NCBI RefSeq assembly: GCF_013266695.1
Contig: NZ_JABRXF010000001.1
Location: forward strand, 1,741,736-1,805,735
Length of the DNA: 64,000 nucleotides
Source of the DNA: Hongsoonwoonella zoysiae
Lineage (GTDB): Bacteria; Pseudomonadota; Alphaproteobacteria; Rhizobiales; Stappiaceae
Reading direction: 5' to 3'
Within the stretch, counting starts at the first letter, position 1, and every line of letters begins with the position of its first letter. The translations under genes were made by a program, and so were the position numbers. A model generated the notes under the pieces. That model did not search any database. It was given only the letters and a program-made list of their open reading frames with translations, and was not told the DNA's origin. This document shows positions 37,354 through 45,640 of this stretch, piece after piece.

Positions 37354-38169
37354 TCAGTCGTCGAAGCCGCTGTCGCCCGGCTGGTCGTCGTCATCGCCGG
37401 ACGGTTCGGGCGCATCCTCAAGCTTGAGGTCGACGGCCTTGGGTCCCTTGCCGCGCCGGTCCGGCTCCGTCTCGAAGGTCACCCGCTGGCCGCTGTCGAG
37501 CGTGGTAAGGCCGGAGCGTTCGACCGCCGAAATATGCACGAACACATCCGCATCGCCCTCATCGGGCGTGATGAAGCCGAAGCCCTTATCCGCCTTGAAG
37601 AACTTGACCGTGCCGGGCTGGCGCGGTCCGCGTTCCACTGGCGCTCTCGGTCCGCGCGGGCCCCGGTCCTGATAGCCTCCTTCGCCGCGTGGCCCGCCGA
37701 AGCCGCCGCCACCGCGCGGGCTGCCATATCCGCCGCCGCCCGGGCCTCCACGGTCTCCGCTGCCGCCGTATCCACCACGGTCGCCGCCGCCGCCGTATCC
37801 ACCACGGTCGCCGCCGCCGCCGTATCCACCACGGTCGCCGCCGCCGCCATATCCGCCACGGTCTCCACCGCCACGCTGGCCGCCGTAACCGCCGCTCCGC
37901 TGGCCGCCGTAGCCGCCGCCGCGTTGCCCGCCATAGCCGCCGCCACGGTCGTCACGCTCGTTGTTGTAGCCGCCGCGTCCTGCGTCGCGGTTGCCGTATC
38001 TGTCGTTGCCGCCGCTGAAATCGCGGTTTCCGAAGTCTTGTCCGCCGAAGTCGCCGAAATAATCCTGCGGGCCTCCAAATTCACGCTTGCCGCCGCGGCG
38101 GCCGCGCGAACGGCGGTCCGAATTCCCGTCATCCATCTTGCCGATCACCCTGCTGGAGCGGAGCCGCAT
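37354..38169 (-). CDS. Cold-shock domain protein with long glycine-rich N-terminal region
   Basis: About 271 residues. The last third is a cold-shock domain: [36 protein letters not shown] with RNP1 (KGFGFI) and RNP2 (VFVHI) RNA-binding motifs, then an acidic tail. The first 160 residues are an intrinsically disordered RGG-type region with [10 protein letters not shown] and GGGDRGGYG repeats, unusual for a bacterial cold-shock protein and like eukaryotic RNA-binding proteins. Start at ATG 38169 ([11 protein letters not shown]) or 38136; both precede the same domain. The 27-base repeat is listed separately. Confidence 0.88.
   Translation of the reverse strand: MRLRSSRVIGKMDDGNSDRRSRGRRGGKREFGGPQDYFGDFGGQDFGNRDFSGGNDRYGNRDAGRGGYNNERDDRGGGYGGQRGGGYGGQRSGGYGGQRGGGDRGGYGGGGDRGGYGGGGDRGGYGGGGDRGGYGGSGDRGGPGGGGYGSPRGGGGFGGPRGEGGYQDRGPRGPRAPVERGPRQPGTVKFFKADKGFGFITPDEGDADVFVHISAVERSGLTTLDSGQRVTFETEPDRRGKGPKAVDLKLEDAPEPSGDDDDQPGDSGFDD
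37755..37865. repeat. Tandem 27-bp repeat coding for GGGGDRGGY
   Basis: TATCCACCACGG recurs at 37769, 37796 and 37823, with a variant at 37850: four copies at an exact period of 27 bases. Copy number is likely variable between strains. It encodes the Gly-rich region of the cold-shock protein. Confidence 0.85.
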
Positions 38170-38674
38170 TGTCCTTTGCTCGCCGGCCCGCCTGTCTTGC
38201 CGATTTAAATGGCCGAAACGCACCGAACACTTTGTGCCACCTGAATTTGCGACACCCCCGACGCGATCCGATTTATCGTCCGGAAGTTGCAACGTGCCGC
38301 AGGGGCCATTCCCCGCCTGGACCGCGCTTGTCTTCCGGTTCGGGCCTCTTGGCCCCTGGCGTCGATCACCCCGACAAACTCCGGATTGTGCCCGCATACA
38401 GGCAGGCCATGCCGGATCGCCGGTCGGTGAACGACCGCGCGGCATCATAAGATTTCCACAGGCTTTTTCGCAAGCGAAACTCAGCGTTAATTTATGAAGA
38501 TACGTAAAAAACGGACCTGAATTATCCCCAACGTCACTTTCCGGCGGCCAAGCCGGCCCGAAGTGCCGCATTTGTTCGCATTTGCATCGTTTGCGGTCAA
38601 TTGAAAGTGTGCCGGTTGTCACCGGTTCGGGGAAGCTATAGGCCGTTTCCTTCGACCAAATAAGGAGCCGGTCC
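38170..38674. other. Long intergenic region between the cold-shock and MBL genes
   Basis: 505 bases without a convincing gene. The region 38450-38560 is AT-richer (for example GTTAATTTATGAAG). It probably holds divergent promoters and a 5' leader of the cold-shock mRNA, which is often long and structured in this family. Inference. Confidence 0.4.
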
Positions 38675-39331
38675 ATGAGTGCTGCCCCCGCCGAACCGCC
38701 GATCCAGATCGCCGTCATCCCCGTCACGCCCTTTCAGCAGAACTGTTCTGTCGTTTTCGACCGCCAGACGAAGGCGGGCGCGGTGGTCGATCCAGGCGGC
38801 GATGTGGATGCCATTCGCAAGGTCATCTCGCAGTACGGCGTCAAGGTGGAAAAGATCGTGCTCACCCATGGACATATCGACCATGTCGGCGGGGCTGCGG
38901 ATCTAGCGGCGGCGCTGGGCGTACCGGTCGAAGGCCCGCATGAGGACGACCGCCAGCTGATTGCCCGCGTTGCGGATCAGGCCGCAAGTTTCGGCCTTGA
39001 AGGGGCAAAGCCGGTCGAGCCGGACAAATGGCTGAAAGAGGGCGACACGATAGACTTCGCCGGCCGCACGTTCGAGGTTCTCCATTGTCCGGGGCATTCG
39101 CCCGGCCATCTCGTTTATTTCGAGCGTGACCTTCGTTTCGCGATTTCCGGCGACGTTCTCTTTGCGGGGTCCGTCGGGCGCACCGACCTACCGGGCGGCG
39201 ATCACGACACGCTCATCCGCTCGATTAAGGAAAAGCTCTTGCCGCTGGGCGATGATGTCGCCTTCCTGCCGGGGCACGGTCCAGGCTCGACGTTCGGGCA
39301 CGAGCGGCAAACAAATTCCTTCCTGAAGTAA
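38675..39331 (+). CDS. MBL-fold metallo-hydrolase (glyoxalase II-like)
   Basis: A 218-residue protein with the beta-lactamase-fold metal motif [10 protein letters not shown] (HxHxDH, near residue 66), then HCPGHSPGH near residue 136, [18 protein letters not shown] near residue 157 (Asp bridging the metals) and FLPGHGPGS near residue 201. It fits the YcbL-like glyoxalase II group. ATG has AAGGAG eight bases upstream. Confidence 0.94.
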   Translation: MSAAPAEPPIQIAVIPVTPFQQNCSVVFDRQTKAGAVVDPGGDVDAIRKVISQYGVKVEKIVLTHGHIDHVGGAADLAAALGVPVEGPHEDDRQLIARVADQAASFGLEGAKPVEPDKWLKEGDTIDFAGRTFEVLHCPGHSPGHLVYFERDLRFAISGDVLFAGSVGRTDLPGGDHDTLIRSIKEKLLPLGDDVAFLPGHGPGSTFGHERQTNSFLK

Positions 39332-39447
39332 AAACACCCATTCGCCCGAATTGTGATGCCGGTTACACCCGTCTTTCTCCTTCCGTCCTAATTAAAGGGC
39401 GTAGAGGGCGCGCAATCGCCGCGTTCTTGAACGAGGGAGACAAGACG

Positions 39448-39723
39448 ATGAAACGCATTCGTTCCGCCGTTGCCGTTGCAGTGCTTTCCGCCGTGGTTGT
39501 CGGGCCGGCCGGCCAGGCTTTCGCCGGCAGCGACTATTGGGACCGTTCCGCCACGCTCCGCGATCTTGAGCGTTCCGAAGCGCGCGGCGGGCCTTACATC
39601 AAGGGCGGGCGCTCGGGCTTCCAGACGCGCTTTCGCGTCTGCAACATCCTGCCGACGCCCACCCGCGACCCTCAGACGGGCGAGCGCATCTACGTGAACA
39701 AGGAAGTCTGCTGGTTCGAATGA
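39448..39723 (+). CDS. Small secreted protein, hypothetical
   Basis: A 91-residue protein with a clear signal peptide (MKRIRSAVAVAVLSAVVVGPAGQAFAG; cleavage after AFA). The mature part is basic with two cysteines (RVCNIL, KEVCWFE). An ATG with GGGAGA seven bases before it is the likely start; the in-frame start at 39427 is inferior. Family not recognised. Confidence 0.7.
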   Translation: MKRIRSAVAVAVLSAVVVGPAGQAFAGSDYWDRSATLRDLERSEARGGPYIKGGRSGFQTRFRVCNILPTPTRDPQTGERIYVNKEVCWFE

Positions 39724-39803
39724 ACGCGGCAGCCTCTCCATGACGGTCCGCGCCGGCGGCATGTCCGCCCGCGCCCGTCACGACGCCCCGTCAAAATGCC
39801 CCA

Positions 39804-40712
39804 TCACATTGCAAAATCCGCGACGTCTTTCGCGGATTCTTCAAAAATCCAGTCCCTGAAGGCTTCCACCATCGGGTCGCTCCATTTGTCATCGCGTCCG
39901 ATCAGGCAAAGCCATCCGTCCGTTTCGCATTTCATGTCCTGAAACGGCATGACGAGCGTTCCGGCCCTGATCTCTTCCTGGCAAAGCATCAGGTCGCCCA
40001 TCACGATGCCGGTGCCCATCACGGCCGCTTTCACCGCCATGTCGAGGTTTGGAAAGGCATCGCCGCTTTCCGGGTCGACCCCTTCCACCTTGAAGTGCGT
40101 CAGCCACGCTTTCCAGTCTTCATGCTTCGGGCTTTCGTGAAGAAGCTTTTTGCCGGCAAGGTCCGATGGCTTGTCGAAGGGTCCATGCTCGCGAAGGAAT
40201 CGCGGTGCGCAGGCCGGTGAAAGGGCGGTCGGCAACAGCGGCAGCGAGCGGATGTCGGCGGGCCGCTTGCGCCTGTTGTCCATGGCGAAACCAAGGTCGT
40301 ATTCGCTCGCGTCGAAGCCCGCCTCGCCATAGAAATCCGTCGTCAGCCGTATGTGGATGTCCGGATATTCGATGCGGAATCGGTCGAGCTTGGGGATGAG
40401 CCAGCGAATGGAGAACGTCGGCGGGCAGATGATGCGCAGATCCGCGCCGCTGCGCGAAATGCGTCGCGCTTCCTCGGCGATCCAGCCGAAAGCCTCCGTC
40501 AGGACAGGAAGGAACTTCCGGCCGTGTTCGGTCAACTCCAGGCCCTTCGGCAGTCTCTTGAACAGCGCGACGCCAAGGTGTTCTTCCAGGAGCTTGACAT
40601 GCCGGCTCACCGCCCCGCGCGTCACGTGAAGTTCTTCCGCGGCACCAACATAGCCGCGGTGGCGGGCCGCCGCCTCGAAGGCGCGTAACGAATTGAGGGG
40701 AGGCAGCCTCAA
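39804..40712 (-). CDS. LysR-family transcriptional regulator (GcvA-like)
   Basis: A 302-residue regulator: N-terminal winged helix (RLPPLNSLRAFEAAARHRGYVGAAEELHVTRGAVSRHVKLLEEHLGVALFKR) and a periplasmic-binding-like effector domain. The start is TTG at 40712, preceded by AAAGGAGG seven bases upstream, an unusually strong site for a TTG start. Divergent from the DUF1127 gene with 121 bases between; LysR proteins commonly regulate such a neighbour. Confidence 0.93.
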   Translation of the reverse strand: MRLPPLNSLRAFEAAARHRGYVGAAEELHVTRGAVSRHVKLLEEHLGVALFKRLPKGLELTEHGRKFLPVLTEAFGWIAEEARRISRSGADLRIICPPTFSIRWLIPKLDRFRIEYPDIHIRLTTDFYGEAGFDASEYDLGFAMDNRRKRPADIRSLPLLPTALSPACAPRFLREHGPFDKPSDLAGKKLLHESPKHEDWKAWLTHFKVEGVDPESGDAFPNLDMAVKAAVMGTGIVMGDLMLCQEEIRAGTLVMPFQDMKCETDGWLCLIGRDDKWSDPMVEAFRDWIFEESAKDVADFAM

Positions 40713-40833
40713 CGATCCTCCTTTAATGGATCATGAAACCTGATCCATCCTGACAGATATCTTGGTTTGAAACGCGTTTGCGTTGCCCATAATTAAAACG
40801 CTTCCGAATGTCGTTATGTCAACGGAGGCCTAA

Positions 40834-41169
40834 ATGAAAGCCGATGCGACATGCCCTCGTCAGACGGCGGGCCCTGCGCTTTCAACAGCCGCGTGGCTTG
40901 TTGCCGTAATCAGGAAATTTCAACGCTCCGCAGCGCGGCGCGCGTGTCGGCATAAACGTCTTGCCGATCTTCAGCGTCTTGCGGATACGTCGCCGCATTT
41001 GCTTGAGGATATCGGTTACGGCCTGGGGGATGAAAACGGCAGATTCGCAAGGTCGGCCCCGCCGGCAAGGTGGCCGAACCCTTCCTATCTGGGAAGGACT
41101 GGGTGCGGGCGAAAGTTTATCCGCAGGCGATGCGAGAACGATTTGTTCGCACGTCCGCCCGTGCTGTGA
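40834..41169 (+). CDS. DUF1127-type small protein
   Basis: A 111-residue ORF whose middle (RAARRACRHKRLADLQRLADTSPHLLEDIGYGLGDE) fits the DUF1127 pattern, L..L.D..L.DIG. Known DUF1127 proteins bind RNA and link phosphate, arginine and stress regulation in Agrobacterium and Rhodobacter. GGAGG lies six bases before the ATG. The last 35 residues after the domain look atypical; the natural protein may end earlier or have shifted frame. Divergent from lysR. Confidence 0.65.
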   Translation: MKADATCPRQTAGPALSTAAWLVAVIRKFQRSAARRACRHKRLADLQRLADTSPHLLEDIGYGLGDENGRFARSAPPARWPNPSYLGRTGCGRKFIRRRCENDLFARPPVL

Positions 41170-41201
41170 GCATGCGTTTCACATCATTGAAAGATGAGGG
41201 A

Positions 41202-42212
41202 TCAAAGCAGGCTTCGAAGCGTGTCGAGCCGCGCGTTGACGAGCCAGCCGTAGTAGTTTTCCTGGGGCCACGTCACCTTGCCGGCGGCTTTCTGCCGGCG
41301 GAAGTTTGATGCCCGCGCCCATGGATCGCCAAGGTTGTAAAGCGTCGCCGTTATGCCGGGGTTTTTCGAAATATCCACCTTCGCGACCGATTTATAGGCC
41401 TGGATCGCATCCCTTATCACCGCCGCCATGTAGTGGAGCGAACGGTTCGGATCCATCGTCGAACGGTAGATCTCGTTGGCATCGCGCGGGGACAGCTTTT
41501 CGAAGCCGCTGGTGCGCGACACCGCGTCCGACATCTTCAGCACCGTCAGTGGCGAGAGCTGGCCAAGGCCGAAGCTCTGGCCGGCGAAAAGCGGCTGGAA
41601 GAATGTCTCGTTGAAGTTCTTGTCGGGATAGCGCACCCCGTTTACCCGCTTGTTGCGAAAGACCTGCTCCCAAAGCCGCTCGTAGCAGGTCCACAGGTGG
41701 TTGCTGTCCCGTCTCCTGGCGCGGCAGGAATCGAACGCGGGCCTTGCGACAAATTCCTCCACGTTCTCGCCGCGGTACTCGAAGTCGAGACGGATGCCGG
41801 CATAGCTCAGCGCCTTGACGTAGTAGGACTGCGCGCTGTCCAGGCTGTCGTAATTATAGGTATGTTCGCCGATGATCGCGCCCAGCATATGCACCGGGTC
41901 GATGCCGTATTGCGCCGAAACCTGCTTGATGTCGCGGATCAGCCGGGTGTCGCGGCGCAATACGCCAATCACCCTGTCGAATTTCGCGTCGTAGCTGGAG
42001 CGGCTCGCCGCCGTGCGCCTTGCCGATGCGAAGGGGATTTCCGGTTGCTCCGCACTTCGGTTTCCCTCCGGCACCACCTGCATCGCCGCGAATGCCACAG
42101 CCGGGGCGGGAAGCGGTGCTGCCGCAAATACGAACGCGCCGAGCGCAATCAGCCGGAAGACGGCGGGCGCTCTCGTGAAGCGGTTCGCAATCGACGGGGC
42201 ATCGGTCGGCAT
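41202..42212 (-). CDS. DUF1402 family protein, secreted
   Basis: A 336-residue protein with a basic then hydrophobic start (MPTDAPSIANRFTRAPAVFRLIALGAFVFAAAPLPAPAVAF), signal-like. The body fits DUF1402 as described in rhizobia: RLIRDIKQVSAQYGIDPVHMLGAIIGEHTYNYDSLDSAQSYYVKAL and GQSFGLGQLSPLTVLKM, reminiscent of the goose-lysozyme/lytic transglycosylase fold (Glu in GAIIGEHTYN), so a peptidoglycan-cutting role is possible. GGAGAG precedes the ATG at 42212. Confidence 0.8.
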   Translation of the reverse strand: MPTDAPSIANRFTRAPAVFRLIALGAFVFAAAPLPAPAVAFAAMQVVPEGNRSAEQPEIPFASARRTAASRSSYDAKFDRVIGVLRRDTRLIRDIKQVSAQYGIDPVHMLGAIIGEHTYNYDSLDSAQSYYVKALSYAGIRLDFEYRGENVEEFVARPAFDSCRARRRDSNHLWTCYERLWEQVFRNKRVNGVRYPDKNFNETFFQPLFAGQSFGLGQLSPLTVLKMSDAVSRTSGFEKLSPRDANEIYRSTMDPNRSLHYMAAVIRDAIQAYKSVAKVDISKNPGITATLYNLGDPWARASNFRRQKAAGKVTWPQENYYGWLVNARLDTLRSLL

Positions 42213-42394
42213 CGATCTCTCCAGAGGGAAGCGAACGCGGGATATCTCTTTTCGAAAAATGACGCTAGTGCAAGGGCGACACATCCGCCATGGGTTCACG
42301 GTCGGACGATTCGCAAAAACTAGCGATTTTTGCGAAGCGATGGAATTGGTCGAAGGGGACATGCCCCGTCAAATTTCTCGTTACCCGGCATCGT

Positions 42395-42760
42395 TCACGC
42401 ATTCCGGAGCGAGGCCGGCCCCATGCTCAGGCGCACGCGCTTAGGCACGCTCATCTCGCGCATCAGCCCGTCGTGGCGGTGCAGGCCGCAAAGTTCGCGC
42501 TGGATGATGACATGCCACAGCGCCTCGCCGGCTTCCGCGATCAGCCTTTGCCGCCGGGCCGGGTCGGGCGGTTCGGCGTTCGCGGCCTGCGCTTGCGCGA
42601 TGCGCTCCTCGTGTGCGGCGAGCCTTGCCAGAGCCTTTTCCAGCTTGGTCATCAGGCGGGCGAGCGTATCGGCCTTCTCGCTCATCACCTCCTGTTCCAG
42701 CGCCTTCGCCAGAGGGTCTTTCTCGGAAGCCGTGAACTGTCGCGGCGGTCTGACGGACAT
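42395..42760 (-). CDS. DUF6665-like small helical protein
   Basis: A 121-residue helical protein (PLAKALEQEVMSEKADTLARLMTKLEKALARLAAHEERI, then GEALWHVIIQRELCGLHRHDGLMREMSVPKRVRLSMG). I recall this as the DUF6665 family, found beside anmK in Rhizobiales; the anmK stop is five bases before its start, so the two share a transcript. Function unknown. Confidence 0.7.
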   Translation of the reverse strand: MSVRPPRQFTASEKDPLAKALEQEVMSEKADTLARLMTKLEKALARLAAHEERIAQAQAANAEPPDPARRQRLIAEAGEALWHVIIQRELCGLHRHDGLMREMSVPKRVRLSMGPASLRNA

Positions 42761-42764
42761 CGTC

Positions 42765-43895
42765 CTACCGTTCCTCGTTGGCGCGGGCGGTCCTGCCGCC
42801 CGTCATGGGCTGCGGCGCGCCCGTCGTTTCGGGAAAGCTGATCGGCAGGCCGCGAAGCGCGCGCACCGCCAGGAAGGCGAAGCATTCCGCCTCCACGGCG
42901 TCGCCGCGAAGTCCCGCGTCCTCCGCCATCACGGGCTCCACCTTCGCGCGTTCCCTGAGGGCCGCCATGAAGGCCGGGTTCTTGCGCCCCCCGCCGCTGA
43001 CGATCACCCGCTCGGGCCGGCGGGGAAGGATGTCGAGGCCCTTGCCCACGGCGGCGGCGGAAAAGGCGGTCAGCGTCGCCGCCCCGTCTTCCAGCGTCAG
43101 CCCGTCGGCCATTGCGGCGGTGAAGCCGTTGCGGTCTAGGGACTTGGGGTAAGGCGCGCTCAGGTAAGGGTGCTGGAGGAGCCGGGCAAGCCGGGCCTCG
43201 TCCACTGTGCCCGCTGCCGCCAGCCGGCCGTCTTCGTCGTATGGGCCGGCGCCGTGTTTCGCCACCCAGTCGTTGATCGGCGCATTGGCGGGTCCGGTGT
43301 CGAATGCCGCCAGCTTCTCGGCTCCGCCCCACCATGTGATGTTGGCGACGCCGCCGAGGTTCAGCACCGCCGAGCCGGGTTTCGCGCCCGCCTTCTTGAG
43401 GAGGGCCGCGTGATAGATCGGCGCCAGCGGCGCGCCCTGTCCCCCTGCCGCCACATCGGCCGAGCGGAAATCGTAAACCGTGTCGATGCCGGTGATCTCC
43501 GCCATCAGCGCCCCGTCGCCGAGCTGGCGCGTCGCGCCTTTTTGCTCATGCGATGGCGCACGGTGCAGCACCGTCTGCCCGTGAAAGCCGATCGCGGCGA
43601 TGTCGCGGGCGGGAATGCCCTCGTCCTTCAGGAAGGTGTTGACGGCTTCGCCTTGCGCGCGCGTCAGCATGGCCTCGGCTTCAGCGAATATCGCCGGTTC
43701 CGGCCCCTCGAAGTTCCAGGCGGCTGCGGTGCTCATCGCCTCGCGCAGAACGGGGGCGAGGTCCGGCGGATAGGGCGCAAGTCGCCACGGCCCGAATTCG
43801 GCGATTTCCTCGCCGTCGGTGCGGATCATGGCGATGTCGATGTTGCCGTCCAGCACCGTGCCGGTCATCAGCCCGACCGCCCAAACCGGGTTCAT
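42765..43895 (-). CDS. anmK: Anhydro-N-acetylmuramic acid kinase
   Basis: Converts 1,6-anhydro-MurNAc plus ATP to MurNAc-6-phosphate in cell-wall recycling. The product is 376 residues with the family start [27 protein letters not shown] near residue 100, [10 protein letters not shown] near residue 185 and [11 protein letters not shown] near residue 290. ATG 43895 has AGGGAG six bases upstream; an earlier ATG at 43913 is less favoured. Confidence 0.95.
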   Translation of the reverse strand: MNPVWAVGLMTGTVLDGNIDIAMIRTDGEEIAEFGPWRLAPYPPDLAPVLREAMSTAAAWNFEGPEPAIFAEAEAMLTRAQGEAVNTFLKDEGIPARDIAAIGFHGQTVLHRAPSHEQKGATRQLGDGALMAEITGIDTVYDFRSADVAAGGQGAPLAPIYHAALLKKAGAKPGSAVLNLGGVANITWWGGAEKLAAFDTGPANAPINDWVAKHGAGPYDEDGRLAAAGTVDEARLARLLQHPYLSAPYPKSLDRNGFTAAMADGLTLEDGAATLTAFSAAAVGKGLDILPRRPERVIVSGGGRKNPAFMAALRERAKVEPVMAEDAGLRGDAVEAECFAFLAVRALRGLPISFPETTGAPQPMTGGRTARANEER

Positions 43896-44499
43896 AGGCG
43901 TCTCCCTGTTCATGCTGGCTGGGAGAATAGCGGCGTGACCAGCGCGGGCAAGCGCGCATGTTCCGTCAACGGTTTTATCGCATTTCCCGACGGCAGGTTG
44001 CATTAATCGTTAATCTATCAAATTGTTTGCAACTGCCGCGCGATGCGTTAGCAATTCATTAAACACAGATCAGCCCGCGCCGGTTATATCGCCGGGATGC
44101 GGAAAAGCTGATCGCCTGAAAAATGTGGCGGGGGGCACCGCCATAGAGCACTTCGAAAACCGGATTCTTCTGCCGCCGGACGCATTTCCGGCGAACGGTA
44201 CACTATTGCGTGGAGTGGATGTTATGACTTCGAGCCTTGCGGACCAGATCGGCCTCACCCTTCTTTTCGGCGCGCTTTTGGGCGCGATCAGCATGACGGC
44301 GGAAGCCGAAGCGATGATCACCGCCGCACGGCTGTTTGCTTTTTGAGGGCGGCACAACCTCGACGTCACGAAGAACGTCACCCCGGACCAGTGAGGCGAA
44401 GCCGCGCGCCGATCCGGGGCCCAGATATCTGATGCGGGCTTTGCCCGCGCATTATTGCACAGCAGCGGGCCCAGACCCGGCGATCCATGGGCAATGGCG
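43896..44499. other. Intergenic region with palindromic repeat DNA, one doubtful small ORF
   Basis: 604 bases. The 3' part, 44370-44490, is made of alternating GC-rich palindromic pieces (CCGGGGCC, GGGCTTTGCCCG) of rhizobial-repeat character. A 40-codon ORF lies at 44224-44346. No other gene was seen. Confidence 0.5.
44224..44346 (+). CDS. Possible 40-residue hydrophobic peptide
   Basis: ORF of 41 codons with GGAG eight bases before ATG. The product (MTSSLADQIGLTLLFGALLGAISM...) has one hydrophobic helix. It lies in repeat-adjacent DNA and could be chance. Confidence 0.3.
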   Translation: MTSSLADQIGLTLLFGALLGAISMTAEAEAMITAARLFAF

Positions 44500-44787
44500 T
44501 CAGGCCAACTCCTCATAGAGATCGCGCCATTCCGGGTTCATCGCTCGGATCAGGTCGATCTTCCACCGTCTCGGCCAATGCTTGATGTTTTTCTCGCGCT
44601 GGATGGCAAGCGGCATCGTCTCGTGGCGTTCGTACCAGACAAGCTGGACGACGCCGTAGCGGCTGGTGAAGCCGGGCGTCAGTTGGTTTCGGTGTTCATG
44701 GATGCGGCGGCGGGAAAGGTCGTTCGTCACCCCGGTGTACAGCGTCCCGTTCCGCTTCGAAGCGGTAATGTAAGCCCACCCTTCCAT
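44500..44787 (-). CDS. GIY-YIG nuclease family protein
   Basis: A 95-residue single-domain protein: WAYITASKRNGTLYTGVTNDLSRRRIHEH (GIY-YIG strands written AYI and LYTG, with the catalytic Arg) and VQLVWYERHETMPLAIQREKNIKHWPRRWKIDLI (the conserved Glu region). The tail ends PEWRDLYEELA. This is the common small UPF0213-like group often found next to rhizobial repeats. The in-frame ATG at 44823 would start inside repeat A and is less likely. Confidence 0.85.
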   Translation of the reverse strand: MEGWAYITASKRNGTLYTGVTNDLSRRRIHEHRNQLTPGFTSRYGVVQLVWYERHETMPLAIQREKNIKHWPRRWKIDLIRAMNPEWRDLYEELA

Positions 44788-44808
44788 AAGCGGATGCAAC
44801 TGCTGATT

Positions 44809-44862
44809 GGGTGCCCGGGTCATGCCCGGACTTGATCCGGGTACCGGGCATGACGAATTGAG
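44809..44862. repeat. Repeat A, copy 1
   Basis: A 54-bp palindromic sequence (GGGTGCCCGGGTCATGCCCG ... TACCGGGCATGACGAATTGAG). It recurs at 45021-45074 with two mismatches. It lies just upstream of the AT-rich island. Confidence 0.85.
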
Positions 44863-44930
44863 GGGCTATCGGTTCAATCTCCATCGCTGCGTGGTTCGTG
44901 GCGGGGCCTCCCTCCACACGCTGTGTCCTC

Positions 44931-44970
44931 TCCTCCGTCATCGCCGCCTGTCCCCGACCTGATCGGGGAG
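44931..44970. repeat. Repeat B, copy 1
   Basis: A 40-bp sequence ending ACCTGATCGGGGAG; recurs at 45115-45154 with a few mismatches. Copies A and B alternate (A-B-A-B). Confidence 0.8.
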
Positions 44971-45020
44971 GCTTGACCCGGCGACCCATAAAACGCTCAC
45001 CAAACACGCGGAAGCTGCAT

Positions 45021-45074
45021 GGGTGCCCGGGTCTTGCCCGGATTTGATCCGGGTACCGGGCATGACGAATTGAG
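45021..45074. repeat. Repeat A, copy 2
   Basis: Second copy of the 54-bp repeat, differing from copy 1 at two positions (ATGCCCGGAC against TTGCCCGGAT). Confidence 0.85.
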
Positions 45075-45114
45075 AAGTTTCGGCAAGATATTCGGAGCTA
45101 GAGCGCACCGCCTC

Positions 45115-45154
45115 TCCCCCGTCATTGCCGCCTGTCCTCGACCTGATCGGGGAG
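45115..45154. repeat. Repeat B, copy 2
   Basis: Second copy of the 40-bp repeat; closes the A-B-A-B block about 80 bases before the base composition turns AT-rich. Confidence 0.8.
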
Positions 45155-45284
45155 CCGCTCGCGCGGGCACGCGGGCCAGTATGGCACCTGTCGCGCACCG
45201 CTATCGCCGTATCGCACCTGTCATCCGGGCTTGACTGGTAGTATCAAGTAGTGCGCGGAACCGTGGTTGCATGGGTGGATTCCC

Positions 45285-45316
45285 AATAAGCATTGAATCG
45301 GAACAATTCACTTATT
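45285..45316. other. Imperfect inverted repeat at the edge of the AT-rich island
   Basis: AATAAG at 45285-45290 and CTTATT at 45311-45316 enclose GAAT...ATTC. It lies at the left edge of the island. It could be an end sequence, a terminator for the minus-strand ORF, or chance. Confidence 0.35.
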
Positions 45317-45362
45317 AGAGCGGAAGGCCTACCCCAAACGAGAATATTCGATGCCACGTGTT

Positions 45363-45536
45363 TTATTTTTTTATCTTGTCGCGGCTTTCATTTGTATGCT
45401 GCGAAAGCTTCTTTTGGCTTCTTTCTATTTGAGTAGACTGCCAATTGGAATAGGATGCGTTCTGTCGCTTAATCAAGCGATTAATCTTTGTGTCTATCCT
45501 ATCGTTCATACGGACAGCGCCCTTTAAACTGTGCAT
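45363..45536 (-). CDS. Divergent 57-residue basic peptide beside the dCTP deaminase, hypothetical
   Basis: ORF of 58 codons, below the size of most ORF lists. The product is hydrophilic and basic (MHSLKGAVRMNDRIDTKINR then a Lys/Gln/Ser-rich tail ending RDKIKK), with one likely helix. GGGAGG lies nine bases before the ATG (45536), followed by a second GGAG, a strong ribosome site. It is transcribed away from the deaminase gene; the two starts are 104 bases apart. A 58-codon hydrophobic ORF on the other strand (45351-45527) overlaps it but has no ribosome site. No family recognised; an antitoxin-like or regulatory role is only a guess. Confidence 0.5.
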   Translation of the reverse strand: MHSLKGAVRMNDRIDTKINRLIKRQNASYSNWQSTQIERSQKKLSQHTNESRDKIKK

Positions 45537-45569
45537 AGCTCCAATCCTCCCAGAATCAGATTATTAACA

Positions 45570-45595
45570 TAATATGAACCTATCGTTAATATGAA
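45570..45595. promoter_or_regulatory. Direct repeat TAATATGAA between the divergent genes
   Basis: TAATATGAA occurs at 45570-45578 and at 45587-45595, 17 bases apart, 45 bases upstream of the deaminase ATG and 33 upstream of the minus-strand ORF start. It includes TAATAT, which could be a -10 element, so the pair may be an operator or two -10 boxes. Confidence 0.4.
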
Positions 45596-45640
45596 ATCTA
45601 GTGACGTATCTATTGAATTCACATAAAATTTGGAGGGAAA

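Noticed and set aside
45285-45316. Possible attachment site of the defence island
   Set aside because: The inverted repeat has no matching direct repeat at the right edge near 47170, and no integrase gene is present, so an att site cannot be supported.
45351-45527. 58-codon hydrophobic ORF on the plus strand opposite the small minus-strand ORF
   Set aside because: No ribosome binding site lies at a proper distance, and the minus-strand ORF in the same DNA has a strong one, so I kept the latter.
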